DNA of 64,000 nt, taken from assembly GCA_946699065.1 (NCBI GenBank), contig CAMPDV010000024.1:1178001-1242000 (forward strand). Reading direction: 5' to 3'. The DNA comes from Loxodes magnus (Eukaryota > Ciliophora > Karyorelictea > Loxodida > Loxodidae). Numbering within the stretch: position 1 is the first letter of the stretch; each line of letters starts with the position of its first letter. A program made the translations under genes and the position numbers. Under the pieces are notes generated by a model. The model had not been told where the DNA came from. It saw nothing but the letters and a program-made list of their open reading frames with translations, and did not search any database. This document shows, piece by piece, positions 24,301 through 38,200 of this stretch.

Positions 24301-25046
24301 TCAATTAGCTTTTAAATTTGAGTTTTCTAAATAAATGAGTCTTTTATTATAATTATATTTAGAAATTAATAACATTTTCAGTATTTTCCTGATTTTACAG
24401 TTCATTTTTAAAGATAATATAAAGCCTGATTTTATAACTTCTAATATTTAATAGCCAATAGTAAGTTTTCAGTATTTATTATTATCTAATTCAGTAAATT
24501 TCTCCTTATTTTTAAATTTATCCATCTATTTAAATTATCAAGCTTCATAAAGCAATTTTTATATTTAATTATTTCAATGAATTTCTACTTAAGTGTTTCA
24601 TTTCAGATCTAGTAATATTCATTTGCATCCAACTAATTAAGACCTTACTGAATGTTTTACTAGTAAGTTTAGGTAATTTTTAATAAAAGAGACTCAGTCT
24701 TCTGATTTAATCATTATATTTATTGACTTCATGCCTTCTGGATAAAATATCAACATAATTTGTAAAATTTACTTAATTCGTAATAATTTTCTAATACAAA
24801 TGCTTTTAAATTACCTAATCTAAATTTGTTTACAAGGCAGCTCAATTGGACCATTATTGCTAATAATATACTATGATATAGTATTAAGGTATAAAGCTAG
24901 GATTTAAAATTAAATGAAGCAATAAAAAGAATACATTACACGAGAACAGCAAAAATAGTATAATTAATATAAGTGAGACTTAATTCTAAAATTAGCATAT
25001 ATAGCAGTAAATTAGGATTTTCAAAAGAATAAAATTAATATTTAGA

Positions 25047-25640
25047 TTTAGAACTCAGTTAATATTTTTAAAACTGATCTCTCAGAAAGATAAATTATTA
25101 AAAATAAATATAATGTACTTGTAAGCAATAAGAAAAATTTGAACATGTCTTTATATTAATATTACAGACAATTTGTATAAGAAAACAGTTTTCAGATTCA
25201 AGAAAAAAACCGAAATCCATTTACAAATATAAATCTGAAAAGAAGAAAATAGTAAATCTAAAAAAAATGAAATAGATAAAACAATTAAAAAGCTATAAAG
25301 AAATGTTGTAAAATAGATAGAAACAAACTAAAAAAAAAGAATAGAAGATATTGATTTTAAGATAAAAAAAGCATGAAATAGAACAAAAATAAAAACATTA
25401 ACAAATAACTTGATTTTAAGAATGATTGAGCAAAAATTTAATCTTTTAGTAATACGAGAATGAAAAAGACTTAAAACAATTATTATAAATACGCAAATAA
25501 TTAAGAATAAAATGATAAAAAATAAAGTCAAATAAAAATAAAAATATATGTCAAAGAACTCCAGAGGGAAAGTGAAATTATAAATCATTTTATTAAACTG
25601 AAAGACAAGCATTATTTAATTTTATTTTATTATTTGCAGT
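25047..25640. repeat. Direct duplicate, copy 2 of a ~0.6 kb segment
   Basis: Second copy of 22,340-22,990. Its antisense strand happens to stay open and runs into the tail of the giant minus-strand gene, which makes that gene's 3' end hard to place. Confidence 0.65.
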
Positions 25641-26290
25641 TTACTCTTTTTTTACATTTAAGCTATTTTTTAAAATTTGTTGGTATTTCTATATTATTTA
25701 CATTTTTATTTAAGCTTTATAATTTTGACAGCAGCTAATATAAACATTAACCAGATTTATCTAGCTTTTAAAGAGTGTCTTTCAAAGATAATTGAATTGA
25801 ATTTCCCATATTTATTCACTTTATTCCAATTTTAGTCATTTCGATATTAAATTTTTCTCGGATACTAAAGTATAAATTCTAAATAATAGCTTGGAGTTAC
25901 TTTTTCTTCTATTTAAACTGAATTAAAGAGTTTATTCAATTGCTCTTATCCAGAAGATTTAGTATTTGGATAATAACTTATTTTTATCTCCTATTTATTT
26001 ATTAATAATCTTTAAAGAACCTAATTTTATACCTAATAGTGTGAAAAATTAAACAAAATATTAATTGAATAGGCAATAAAACTTACCCAATATAACTATT
26101 TCTAGTATGTAAATATTTACTTTAAGTTTCTAAGAATAGATATAATATAATAAACAGAATCATCTCCATGAAATCTATTTTTAGTATATGCTTTGCTTTC
26201 TCCAATGCTATGGAATGTTTAACACTATTTAACTATATAAGTATATGTAAAATTAAATTTATTTTTAATAGAAAAGAAATTTTAAGTTCT
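25641..26290 (-). other. Open-frame continuation below the giant gene, probably coding in part
   Basis: In the same frame as the giant gene there is no UGA from 26,290 down past 25,640. Composition is still protein-like (ISYYPNTKSSGQEQLNKLF, then SIIFERHSLKARQIW). An in-phase GTAAGT...TAG segment of 54 nt at 26,033-26,086 looks like an intron. The UGA at 26,291 may therefore be Trp and the tail may extend to about 25.7 kb. Confidence 0.4.
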
Positions 26291-29200
26291 TCATTCATCT
26301 TCTTTAAGGTCTTTCTCACAAAATGTATTGTTTTCTTCTTTGAAGAAAGTTTGGCTTCTATCACTTATGTCAACAAATTCATTGTATAAGAACTCCGATT
26401 TCTATATTTAAGAGATTTCGTCTAATTTGGTCTACTAATTAAATTCAACATGATTTCATGCACCTTTAGGTTAGAGATCATTATTTTAACTCATAGTTTG
26501 GTTCCTATTTACAATGAGAGAAAATTAGGGTAATTTTTGTTCAACACCCTACATTTAATATTGATCATTGATATTTTATAAAATTTTAGCATTAGAATCA
26601 CTAATTTCAATCCTTTTTTCATTTTAAAGGTCTTCTATAATCATATCATTATTCTATTCATAACTAACATTTACTTTTTCAGCATCAGGCACTTAATTTA
26701 TATCTTTATTAGTTTTAGCAAATCTTTTAATTTAATTATTGTTACTTTAGTTTATCTTAGAGAATTTCTTTTATTCTTAGTATTTTTGAAGAAATTATTT
26801 GACTCTCCTTTATCAATATTTTTACTGAGTTAATACAAAGTTTAGACTCATTTAATTATAAAGTTCTAGCAAGTTGGTATCTCGTAAAAGTAATCATTCC
26901 ATTTATTTGAATGCTTATTCAGTTTGATTTAATTAGAAGTTTTAGTAGATATGTTTGGAGTATTTGTTTTGCTATTGTAAATCATAATATAGATTTTCTT
27001 CTTCCTAGTTACTTTATTCATTTCTATTTTTATTACTTATTTTCCTTTTTTCCAACTACTCTTATTTCTTCTTTTCTTTCTTATCTCAATTAGATATTAT
27101 ATCAACTAATGAAATTTAATTTTTAAAGCAGGTTAAATAGAAGTATCATTTAAGAGACGTGATTTAAAACTCAGAGCCGTACTCTATTATAATTTAACGT
27201 AGTCAAACTAAGATAAAATATCCGTTTGATGCAACCAGGAGTAAGAATATAATAACATCTATTGCTGGATATTTCTATCCAGATTCAAAGTAAATTCCAC
27301 AGTATAGGATAAATGCTGAAATAATTAGATAATTAATTTCCAATCTATTGAGTTAGCTTTTTAAAAAGGGACTAAATTTGAGTTGAAGTAAAATGGAAAC
27401 TACTAGAACTATAATTAAGCACCAAAACTAGAAAATGATAGTATTGTTTTATAAGAAAATGAATATCAGGGAAATTATAAACTTTTCATACATCTTTACG
27501 AACTCTCAGTAATAAAACTCTTCCTTATATCCCACTATCAGAAATCCAAACTAAGATTTGATTAGTATTGACTTAATAATTCTTCTATTTCTGTGTAGAT
27601 AAAGAATTACTATGAAGGGAATTAGAATTCCATAAAGTATAAATCCTGGCAGAGCAAAACTCAGAATGAATTTAGAGTGATTTCCTTTTCAGCATTCAAT
27701 ATCTGTATATGCATTCAATATTCATTTATCTTTTGAAATTTAATAACAACTAAACGCACTAAAAACTGTCAGTGTTATATTAGTGATGAGCTGGAAGAAA
27801 GAAACACTCAATATTGTAATCAAAACTGATTTACTGAATTTTATCCTAGCTAGTAAGGAATAGAGCAGTAGAAGTAGAACACAAATAGTTAAAATAATCA
27901 AAGGCATAACTAAAGTACTGACTATTTTGTCATAGTATCTTCTCTCACCTTCATTATAAATGCAGTCAAAATTAAAGATAGTAGAAGTAACTGCCATATA
28001 TTATTCATTAACTTAAAATAACTCTTTAATTGCATCTGGCCAGTTGAATTTAAAGTTCTAAATCAATACAGAAAATTGCATATAGTTAGTGAATATTTTT
28101 ATATAAACACCTAAATATGATTCTTATTATTCAGCTGATTTTAAGGTATATCTAACTAGATATATGATATACATAATAAAAGTGGCAAAAATAAATGAAG
28201 CTATTAATAAACTTTAATTTTTATTCAAGCATTTTTAGCAACTATTAGATCCATCTTTAGTTCAATTTTATTCACAAACATCACATAAAATTCCTTTATA
28301 GCCTTTAGCACATTTATTTTCCAACTTTAGGTTTTCATAGAATTAATCTCTTTATTTTTAACTAGTTATTTAAAGATACTATTTTTCAGCAGTTTTATTT
28401 ATATACGCCCCCAAGCAAGAATTTTTATTTATACATTTTAGAATATTTTAGTCCTTTCTATTTCATCTTCAATATCCTTTAATTGGTACAACTAAATCGC
28501 TACCATAGCATTTCGCGCCTTACATACATTCTTTGCAATATTTATCTTTTGTACTAAATGAATACTATCCATGCAAACAATTTTAGCATCATGTTTCATC
28601 GACTAAGATTTAACCACGTAAGCAATTAGTAATGTCCATTTTAATTTCGAAGGAATTTTAAGAAGTTTAATTTGCATATTTAGTTTTAAAAATCGAATCT
28701 GTTTAAAAGTTCAAAATAATTTATTTTCCTGGCTCAGCTTTAACTACTATATCTTAGATATAAAATACACCGTTTTCAGCTTAAATTCTAGTTTTGGATG
28801 ATATTTCTGAACCATTATATGCTTAAATGGAAGCAAATGAGTTATTATCATTTCTTACTATTTATCCAAAAGTATCTACAATATATATCTTCTATTCTTA
28901 AATGCCAAATCCTGGCAATTAGTCTACTAATTATCTTTAAGATTCAGCAGCACTACAATTAGCTAGAGCATCTTATATTGCACTTTCTGATAATTAGAAA
29001 GCAAAGGAAGCTAAATTATTACCATAATAAGCAGAATTATTTTAGAATAATAAGCAATATTTGTTGTCTTTAAGTTCAGGTTTGAAATACGGAATTGTCC
29101 CCTCTAAGGAAATAGCTCCTCCTTCACCAATTTAATTTAATATTTGGTTATTAATGAATTTATTATTATCAAATGTGTAGTTACAATCTTATTATAGCTC

Positions 29201-32200
29201 ACAAATTAGTCTTAAAGCTCCACCTTTAGATACTTATTCTTTTCCTTTAATTTGATTATTTCTAAACGAGTTATTTATAAATGTAACATTAGCATTCTAA
29301 ATATAGCCTACTCCTCCATGCTTAGACGCTTCACATTTTTCAAACTCATTATTTTCAATCAAATAATTATATATTAGTTTTTCATTTAAAATAGCAAAGC
29401 AAGAACCAATTTATGCTTATTACATTGAACATCTACATCTCTACATATTCAGTTAAGAATTTAAAGAGTAAATAGCACTTCCATAACTTTAATTGCTTGC
29501 TCCATAAATAAACTAAGAGCTACTCAAATTCATAATACTGTCTTCATTTGATATTGCTGTACTCGAATAATTACTAAGAATGCAATCATCCATTGCAATT
29601 ATTGATTCCTTTGCATAAATAATTGATCCTTAATCAGTTGAAGTAATTTCGAAAAACTTTACTTTGGATATGTTTAAGTTAGATTATAGAGCATAGATCA
29701 ATCCTTGCTAGCCACTTATATTTGCAAATATGGTTTAAGTTAAGATAAGATCAGATTTTGTTAAATAAAAGGCATTTCCAATATCCCCTCTAGCATTGTA
29801 AAAATAAGAATTATTTATAGATATTTTGGCATAAAAATTACTCATAATGAAAACTCCCGTTTTTGCATCTTGGTTTTCAAAAGTAGAATTGCTAATCAAA
29901 ACTTATGAGTTTCACACTAAAAAGCCCGAAGTCATTTCTGTAACTTAATTTTAACTGAACGTAACATTTTAAAGTTTTATATAGCATTTATATATGAAGA
30001 ATATTGAATTTTACCCTTCATTTCTTATAATCTTACTGTTATAAATCTAGCTTCAAATATCCTTTTACGAACTCCATATGGTAATAATACCCATTGAGGA
30101 AGCATAATTATTAGTGACTAAAGAATTGTTTAAAATGAAGGAAGAACTTTGCAAATACAAAAATGCAACTTCATTTGCAAAATTGTTCTTAAATTCTGAA
30201 TTGTATGAAGTAAAAATACTTCCTTGCTAGAGATATCCTATCCCTCCACTATAAGACGCTGTATTATGGTTACAGTACATATCACGGAATGATAAATTAG
30301 TTGATTAAATATAGAAAACTGCTCCATATTCTGCTTTATTGTAATTTAAAGTAGAGTTATAAAATGAAATGTTTGAGTTGAATGCTTTTAATAACCCACC
30401 AGTCGAAACTTTGTTCTCTAAACTTTTTATATATTCAAATTTTGCTTCTACCTACTATAGTGAAAACAAAGTTCCTTAATAAGCAGAATTATTAAATATG
30501 CTACAGTTCTAGATGGTAATAATATCTTGATTTGATTCAACTAAACTTCCAGATAATCTCATAGTATTTCTTATAAAATGTACATCAATTAATGAATACA
30601 CAGATAATAAAGAATAAATAGCTACTCCTTTAGTTCCATTGTTTGCTTCAAATAAAATTGATTAGAATAAAGATTTAGAGCGAGTTTAAGATATTATAAA
30701 CCCACTCAAGGCTTCGTTTTAAATAAGAGAACAGTTTATTAAAAAAAAGTTCTTATTGAGTACTTCTATTAAAGCCCCAGTATTGATGAAGTTTTATTTG
30801 AATTAGGTATTTTTAATTACTAATTGCACACTTTTTGTTTCTATGATTCCATAAACAGCTCTGTTTTAGGAATATTCGCATTCTATAATATTTAATAGAG
30901 ATATAGTATGAGAGTTTAAAACTGAATAAGCTTTGTTATTTATAAATTTGTTCTCTTCCAGAAACAGATAATTTGATGTGCTTGATTATAAAGTGTTCCC
31001 GTTATTAGAAGTATTGTTTAAGAATTGCGTTTACTTTAAAGTTGCATCTGTCTACAAAAAAGTTAAAATGGAACCTTAAGAGGCTTGATTTTCTATTAAC
31101 TAGCAATCAGATATGCTTATATTGGATTGTTACAAGTATGCTATTGCAGCGTTATGAGCACTATTGCTTATTATTGATAACTTAGTCATTTAAATGAAAG
31201 AATTTTAAGCAAATATGACTCCTCCATTAATAGTTGCTTTATTTTAAGTAAAATTGCTGCTTGAAATATATACTTCGGATTTATCCAAATATAAGCAAGC
31301 ACCATCATAAGCTTAGTTCAATTCTGATTTTAATTGAGAAATAACCAACTTACTACTCTCTAAATAAATAAGCCCTCCTTAACCAGAGGCAAAGTTATTA
31401 GTATTTTTAGTTTCACTTATTTGGATAGAAGAGTTAAAGCTATATATAAATGCTCCTTTTTAAGCTTTGTTGCTTTCAACTATTATAGCTTTAAATGTTG
31501 CAGTGATAGAATTGAGAAAAAAAACACCATTTTGCAAGGCTTGATTATTGTGTATTTAAGAGTTCATTATAAAAAAGTCATTTTATTAAGAATAAATAAC
31601 ACTTCCATATCCTGCTTTGTTGAAACTGAAAGAACAATTATCAATTTAAGGACTAAAGGAATAAGAAGAATCTAAATAAAAGGCACCTCCTTTAAATAAG
31701 GCATAATTTTACGTAAAAATGCTTTTTTCTAGTTTGTTAAAATTTGTTTGATAAAAGCAAGCAAATCCTCCGTTAAATTATAATGCCGAATTATCCTCAG
31801 CTATTAAATTAAAAAAATAGACTATTGAAGATTATTAAAAATAAGTAGCACCACAATTATTTGCATAGTTAGCTACAAAAGAGATGCTGTCAAATTAATA
31901 AAAATTTGCATAAGATGAACTTAAAGCTCCTCCATTTTAGTTGGCATGATTATAAGTAAAGTAATTTTCTTAGAATATACTTAAGTTCGTATATAATAAT
32001 CAAAGAGCACCACCATTTGATGCTGAATTACTATGAAAAATACATTTAGTAAAGTTTTAAATTTATACTGATTCTGCTTATAGAGCTCCTCCATTTAAGT
32101 TGGCATAATTATTTGTAAAATTATTATCTTAGAATAAACTTAAGTTCGTATTATTCAATCTAATAGCTCCTCCATTAGATGCTGAATTACTATAAAAAAT

Positions 32201-35200
32201 ACATTTAATAAAGTTTTAAATTTATACAATTTCAGCTTATACAGCTCCACCATTTCCATAGGCATTATTTTTGATAAATTAATTATCTTCAACCAAACTA
32301 ACGTTTGTCTTATAAAAATATAGAGCACCACCATGTAAAGCATCGTTTTCTATAAAACTACAGTTTAAAAAATAATTAATTTAGCATGATTCTGTTCTTA
32401 GAGCTCCTCCCTGTGATTAGGCAGAATTTTTATTAAAGTAGTTAGCTTTAAATAAACTAATGTTTGTCTTATATAAATATAGAACACCACCATGTAACGC
32501 TTTATGCTCTATAAAGCTGCAGTTTACAAAATTTTAAATTTATACTATTTCTGTTCTGAGAGCTCCTCCCTGTGATTAAGCACTATTGTTAATAAAGTAA
32601 TTATCTTCAACCAAACTAACGTTTGTCTTTAATGAATATATAGCACCACCATGTAAAGCATCATTTTCTATAAAACTACAGTTTAAAAAATAATTAATTT
32701 AGCATGATTCTGTTCTTAGAGCTCCTCCCTGTGATTAGGCAGAATTTTTATTAAAGTAATTATCTTCAAATAAACTAATATTAGTTAATCACAATCATAT
32801 AGCGCCGCCATATAATGCATTGTTTTCTATAAAATTGCAGTTAACAAACTTTGCTATTTATACTAATTCAGTTCTTAGAGCTCCTCCTCATTGGTAGGCA
32901 TTATTTTAATTAAAGTAAATATCTTCAAATAAACTAATATTTGACTTAAATAATCAAATTGCACCACCATATAATGCATTATTTTCTATAAAACTGCAGT
33001 TTACAAATTTCTCTATTTACACTATCTCTGTTCTTAGAGCTCCTCCTCACTGGTAGGCAAAGTTTTTATTAAAGTAATTATGTTCAACTAAACTAATACT
33101 TGTATTAAATAATCAAATTGCGCCACCGTATGATGCATTGTTTTCTATAAAATTGCAGTTTGAAAATTTCTCTATTTATACTATCTCTGTTCTTAGAGCT
33201 CCTCCTCATGATAAGGCATTATTTTTTTTAAAGTAGTTAGTTTCAAATAAACTTATGTTTATCTTATATAAATGTATAGCGCCACCATATGAAGCGTTAT
33301 TTCCTATAAAGCTGCAGCTTTAAAATTTTTCTATTAACACTATTTCTGTTCTTAGAGCTCCTCCTCATTGGTCGGCAAAGTTTTTGCTAAAGTAGCTAGT
33401 TTCAAATAAACTAATATTTGTATATAATAAGTAAATTGCACCACCATATGATGCATTGTTTTCTATAAAGCTGCAGTTTGAAAATTTCTCTATTTATACT
33501 ATCTCTGTTCTTAGAGCTCCTCCTCATGATAAGGCTTTATTTTTGTTAAAGTAGTTAGTTTCAAATAAACTTATGTTTATCTTATATAAATGCAGAGCAC
33601 CACCATGTGACGCGTTATTTTCTATAAAGCTGCAGTTTTAAAATGTTAATATTGATACTATCTCTATTCTTAGAGCTCCTCCTTATTGATATGCAATGTT
33701 TTTATAAAAGTAACTATTTTTAAAATAACTTATATTTGTATTAAATAAGTAAATTGCGCCACCATATGATGCATTGTTTTCCATAAAACTGCAATTACTG
33801 AAGGTATTAATTTAAACTATCTCTGCTCTTAGAGCTCCTTCTTATTAGGCGTTATTTTTGTTAAAGTAGCTATCTTCAAATAAACTAATATTTGTATTAG
33901 ACAAGTAAATTGCACTACCATTTGTTGCATTGTTTTCCATAAAACTGCACTTACTGAAGGTATTAATTTAAACTATCCCTGCTCTTATAGCTCCTCCTCT
34001 TTGATATGCATTATTTTTGCTAAAGTAGCTAGTTTCAAATAAACTAATATTTGTATTAAATAAGTAAATTGCTCCACCATATGATGCATTGTTTTCCATA
34101 AAAGTGCAATTACTGAAGGTATTAATTTAAACTATCTCTGCTCTTAGAGCTCCTTCTTATTAGGCGTTATTTTTGTTAAAGTAGCTATCTTCAAATAAAC
34201 TAATATTTGTATTAGACAAGTAAATTGCACTACCATTTGTTGCATTGTTTTCCATAAAACTGCACTTACTGAAGGTATTAATTTAAACTATCTCTGCTCT
34301 TATAGCTCCTCCTCTTTGATATGCATTATTTTTGCTAAAGTAGCTAGTTTCAAATAAACTAATATTTGTATATAATAAGTAAATTGCTCCACCATTTGTT
34401 GCATTGTTTTCTACAAAACTGCAATTACTGAAGGTATTAATTTAAACTATCTCTGCTCTTATAGCTCCTCCTTCTTAATAGGCGTTATTTTTGTTAAAGT
34501 AGCTATCTTCAAGAAAACTAATATTTGTTTTAAGCGAATATATAGCCCCACCTTATTATGCGTTATTTTCTACAAAACTGCAGTTTGAAAATTTTTCTAT
34601 TTAAACTAACTCTGATCTTATAGCTGCTCCTTATTATAAGGCATTATTTTTGTTAAAGTAGTTAGTTTCAAATAAACTTATGTTTATCTTATATAAATGC
34701 AGAGCACCACCATGCCAAGCGTTATTTTCTACAAAACTGCACTTACTGAAGGTATTAATTTAAACTATCTCTGCTCTTATAGCTGCTCCTTATTATAAGG
34801 CATTATTTTTGTTAAAGTAGCTAGTTTCAAATAAACTAATATTTGTATTAAATAAGTAAATTGCGCCACCATATGATGCATTGTTTTCCATAAAACTGCA
34901 ATTACTAAAAAGTTAAATTTAAACTATCTCTGCTCTTATAGCTCCTCCTCTTTGATTTGCATTATTTTTGTTAAAGTAGCTAGTTTCAAATAAACTAATA
35001 TTTGTATTAAATAAGTAAATTGCTCCGCCATATGAAGCATTGTTTTCTACAAAACTGCAATTACTGAAGGTATTAATTTAAACTATCTCTGCTCTTATAG
35101 CTCCTCCTTCTTAATAGGCGTTATTTTTGTTAAAGTAGCTATCTTCAAGAAAACTAATATTTGTTTTAAGCGAATATATAGCCCCACCTTATTATGCGTT

Positions 35201-38200
35201 ATTTTCTACAAAACTGCACTTACTGAAGATATTAATTTAAACTATCTCTGCTCTTATAGCTGCTCCTTATTATAAGGCATTATTTTTGTTAAAGTAGTTA
35301 GTTTCAAATAAACTTATGTTTATCTTATATAAATGCAGAGCACCACCATGCCAAGCGTTATTTTCTATAAAACTGCAGCTTTAAAATGTTAATATTGATA
35401 CTATCTCTATTCTTAGAGCTCCTCCTCATTGATATGCAATGTTTTTATAAAAGTAACTATTTTTAAAATAACTTATATTTGTATTAAATAAGTAAATTGC
35501 GCCACCATATGATGCATTGTTTTCCATAAAACTGCAATTACTGAAGGTATTAATTTAAACTATCTCTGCTCTTAGAGCTCCTTCTTATTAGGCGTTATTT
35601 TTTTTAAAGTAGCTAGTTTCAAATAAACTAATATTTGTATTAAATAAGTAAATTGCGCCACCATATGATGCATTGTTTTCCATAAAACTGCACTTACTGA
35701 AGGTATTAATTTAAACTATCTCTGCTCTTATAGCTGCTCCTTATTATAAGGCATTATTTTTGTTAAAGTAGCTATCTTCAAGAAAACTAATATTTGTATT
35801 AAATAAGTAAATTGCGCCACCATATGATGCATTGTTTTCCATAAAACTGCAATTACTAAAAAGTTAAATTTAAACTATCTCTGCTCTTATAGCTCCTCCT
35901 CTTTGATTTGCATTATTTTTGTTAAAGTAGCTAGTTTCAAATAAACTAATATTTGTATTAAATAAGTAAATTGCTCCGCCATATGAAGCATTGTTTTCTA
36001 CAAAACTGCAATTACTGAAGGTATTAATTTAAACTATCTCTGCTCTTATAGCTCCTCCTTCTTAATAGGCGTTATTTTTGTTAAAGTAGCTATCTTCAAG
36101 AAAACTAATATTTGTTTTAAGCGAATATATAGCCCCACCTTATTATGCGTTATTTTCTACAAAACTGCACTTACTGAAGATATTAATTTAAACTATCTCT
36201 GCTCTTATAGCTGCTCCTTATTATAAGGCATTATTTTTGTTAAAGTAGTTAGTTTCAAATAAACTTATGTTTATCTTATATAAATGCAGAGCACCACCAT
36301 GCCAAGCGTTATTTTCTATAAAACTGCAGCTTTAAAATGTTAATATTGATACTATCTCTATTCTTAGAGCTCCTCCTCATTGATATGCAATGTTTTTATA
36401 AAAGTAACTATTTTTAAAATAACTTATATTTGTATTAAATAAGTAAATTGCGCCACCATATGATGCATTGTTTTCCATAAAACTGCAATTACTGAAGGTA
36501 TTAATTTAAACTATCTCTGCTCTTAGAGCTCCTTCTTATTAGGCGTTATTTTTTTTAAAGTAGCTAGTTTCAAATAAACTAATATTTGTATTAAATAAGT
36601 AAATTGCGCCACCATATGATGCATTGTTTTCCATAAAACTGCACTTACTGAAGGTATTAATTTAAACTATCTCTGCTCTTATAGCTGCTCCTTATTATAA
36701 GGCATTATTTTTGTTAAAGTAGCTATCTTCAAGAAAACTAATATTTGTATTAAATAAGTAAATTGCGCCACCATATGATGCATTGTTTTCCATAAAACTG
36801 CAATTACTAAAAAGTTAAATTTAAACTATCTCTGCTCTTATAGCTCCTCCTCTTTGATTTGCATTATTTTTGTTAAAGTAGCTAGTTTCAAATAAACTAA
36901 TATTTGTATTAAATAAGTAAATTGCTCCGCCATATGAAGCATTGTTTTCTACAAAACTGCAATTACTGAAGGTATTAATTTAAACTATCTCTGCTCTTAT
37001 AGCTCCTCCTTCTTAATAGGCGTTATTTTTGTTAAAGTAGCTATCTTCAAGAAAACTAATATTTGTTTTAAGCGAATATATAGCCCCACCTTATTATGCG
37101 TTATTTTCTACAAAACTGCACTTACTGAAGATATTAATTTAAACTATCTCTGCTCTTATAGCTGCTCCTTATTATAAGGCATTATTTTTGTTAAAGTAAC
37201 TATTTTTAATTTAACTAATATTGGTATTAAATAAGAAAATTGCGCCACCATTTGAAGCATTATTTTCTACAAAACTGCAATTACTTAAAATATTAATTGA
37301 TACCATTTCTGCTCTTATGGCTGCTCCTTATGTGGCATTATTTTTGTTAAAGTAATTATCTTCAAATAAACTAATATTTGTATTAAATAAGTAAATTGCG
37401 CCACCATTTGTTGCCTTGTTTTCTACAAAACTGCAATTACTGAAGGTATTAATTTAAACTATCTCTGCTCTTATAGCTCCTCCTTATTAGGCATTATTTT
37501 TGTTAAAGTAGCTATTTTCAAGAAAACTAATATTTGTTTTAAGCGAATATATAGCCCCACCTTATTATGCGTTATTTTCTACAAAACTGCAATTACTTAA
37601 AATATTAATCTATACCATTTCTGCTCTTATAGCTGCTCCTTATGTGGCATTATTTTTGTTAAAGTAACTATTTTTAATTTAACTTATATTGGTATATAAT
37701 ACGTAAATTGCGCCACCATTTGTTGCATTGTTTTCTACAAAACTGCAATTACTAAAATATTAAATTTAAACTATCTCTGCTCTTATAGCTCCTCCTTATT
37801 AGGCATTATTTTTGTTAAATACATTATTTTAGAATAAAATAACATTTGTCTTTAAAAAATTTATTGCGCCACCATTTTAAGCTTTATTTTCAACAAAGCT
37901 GCAATTACTAAATTAATCAATTTAAACTAACTCTGATCTTATAGCTGCTCCTTACTATAAGGCATTATTTTTATTAAAGTAATTATTTTCAAATAGACTA
38001 ATATTTGTATTTCGTATTTCTATTTAAGCACCATATGGTGCATTATTTTCTATAAAACTGCAGCTTTAAAATGTTAATATTGATACTATCTCTATTCTTA
38101 GAGCTCCTCCTCATTGATATGCAATGTTTTTATAAAAGTAACTATTTTTAAAATAACTTATATTTGTATTAAATAAGTAAATTGCGCCACCATATGATGC

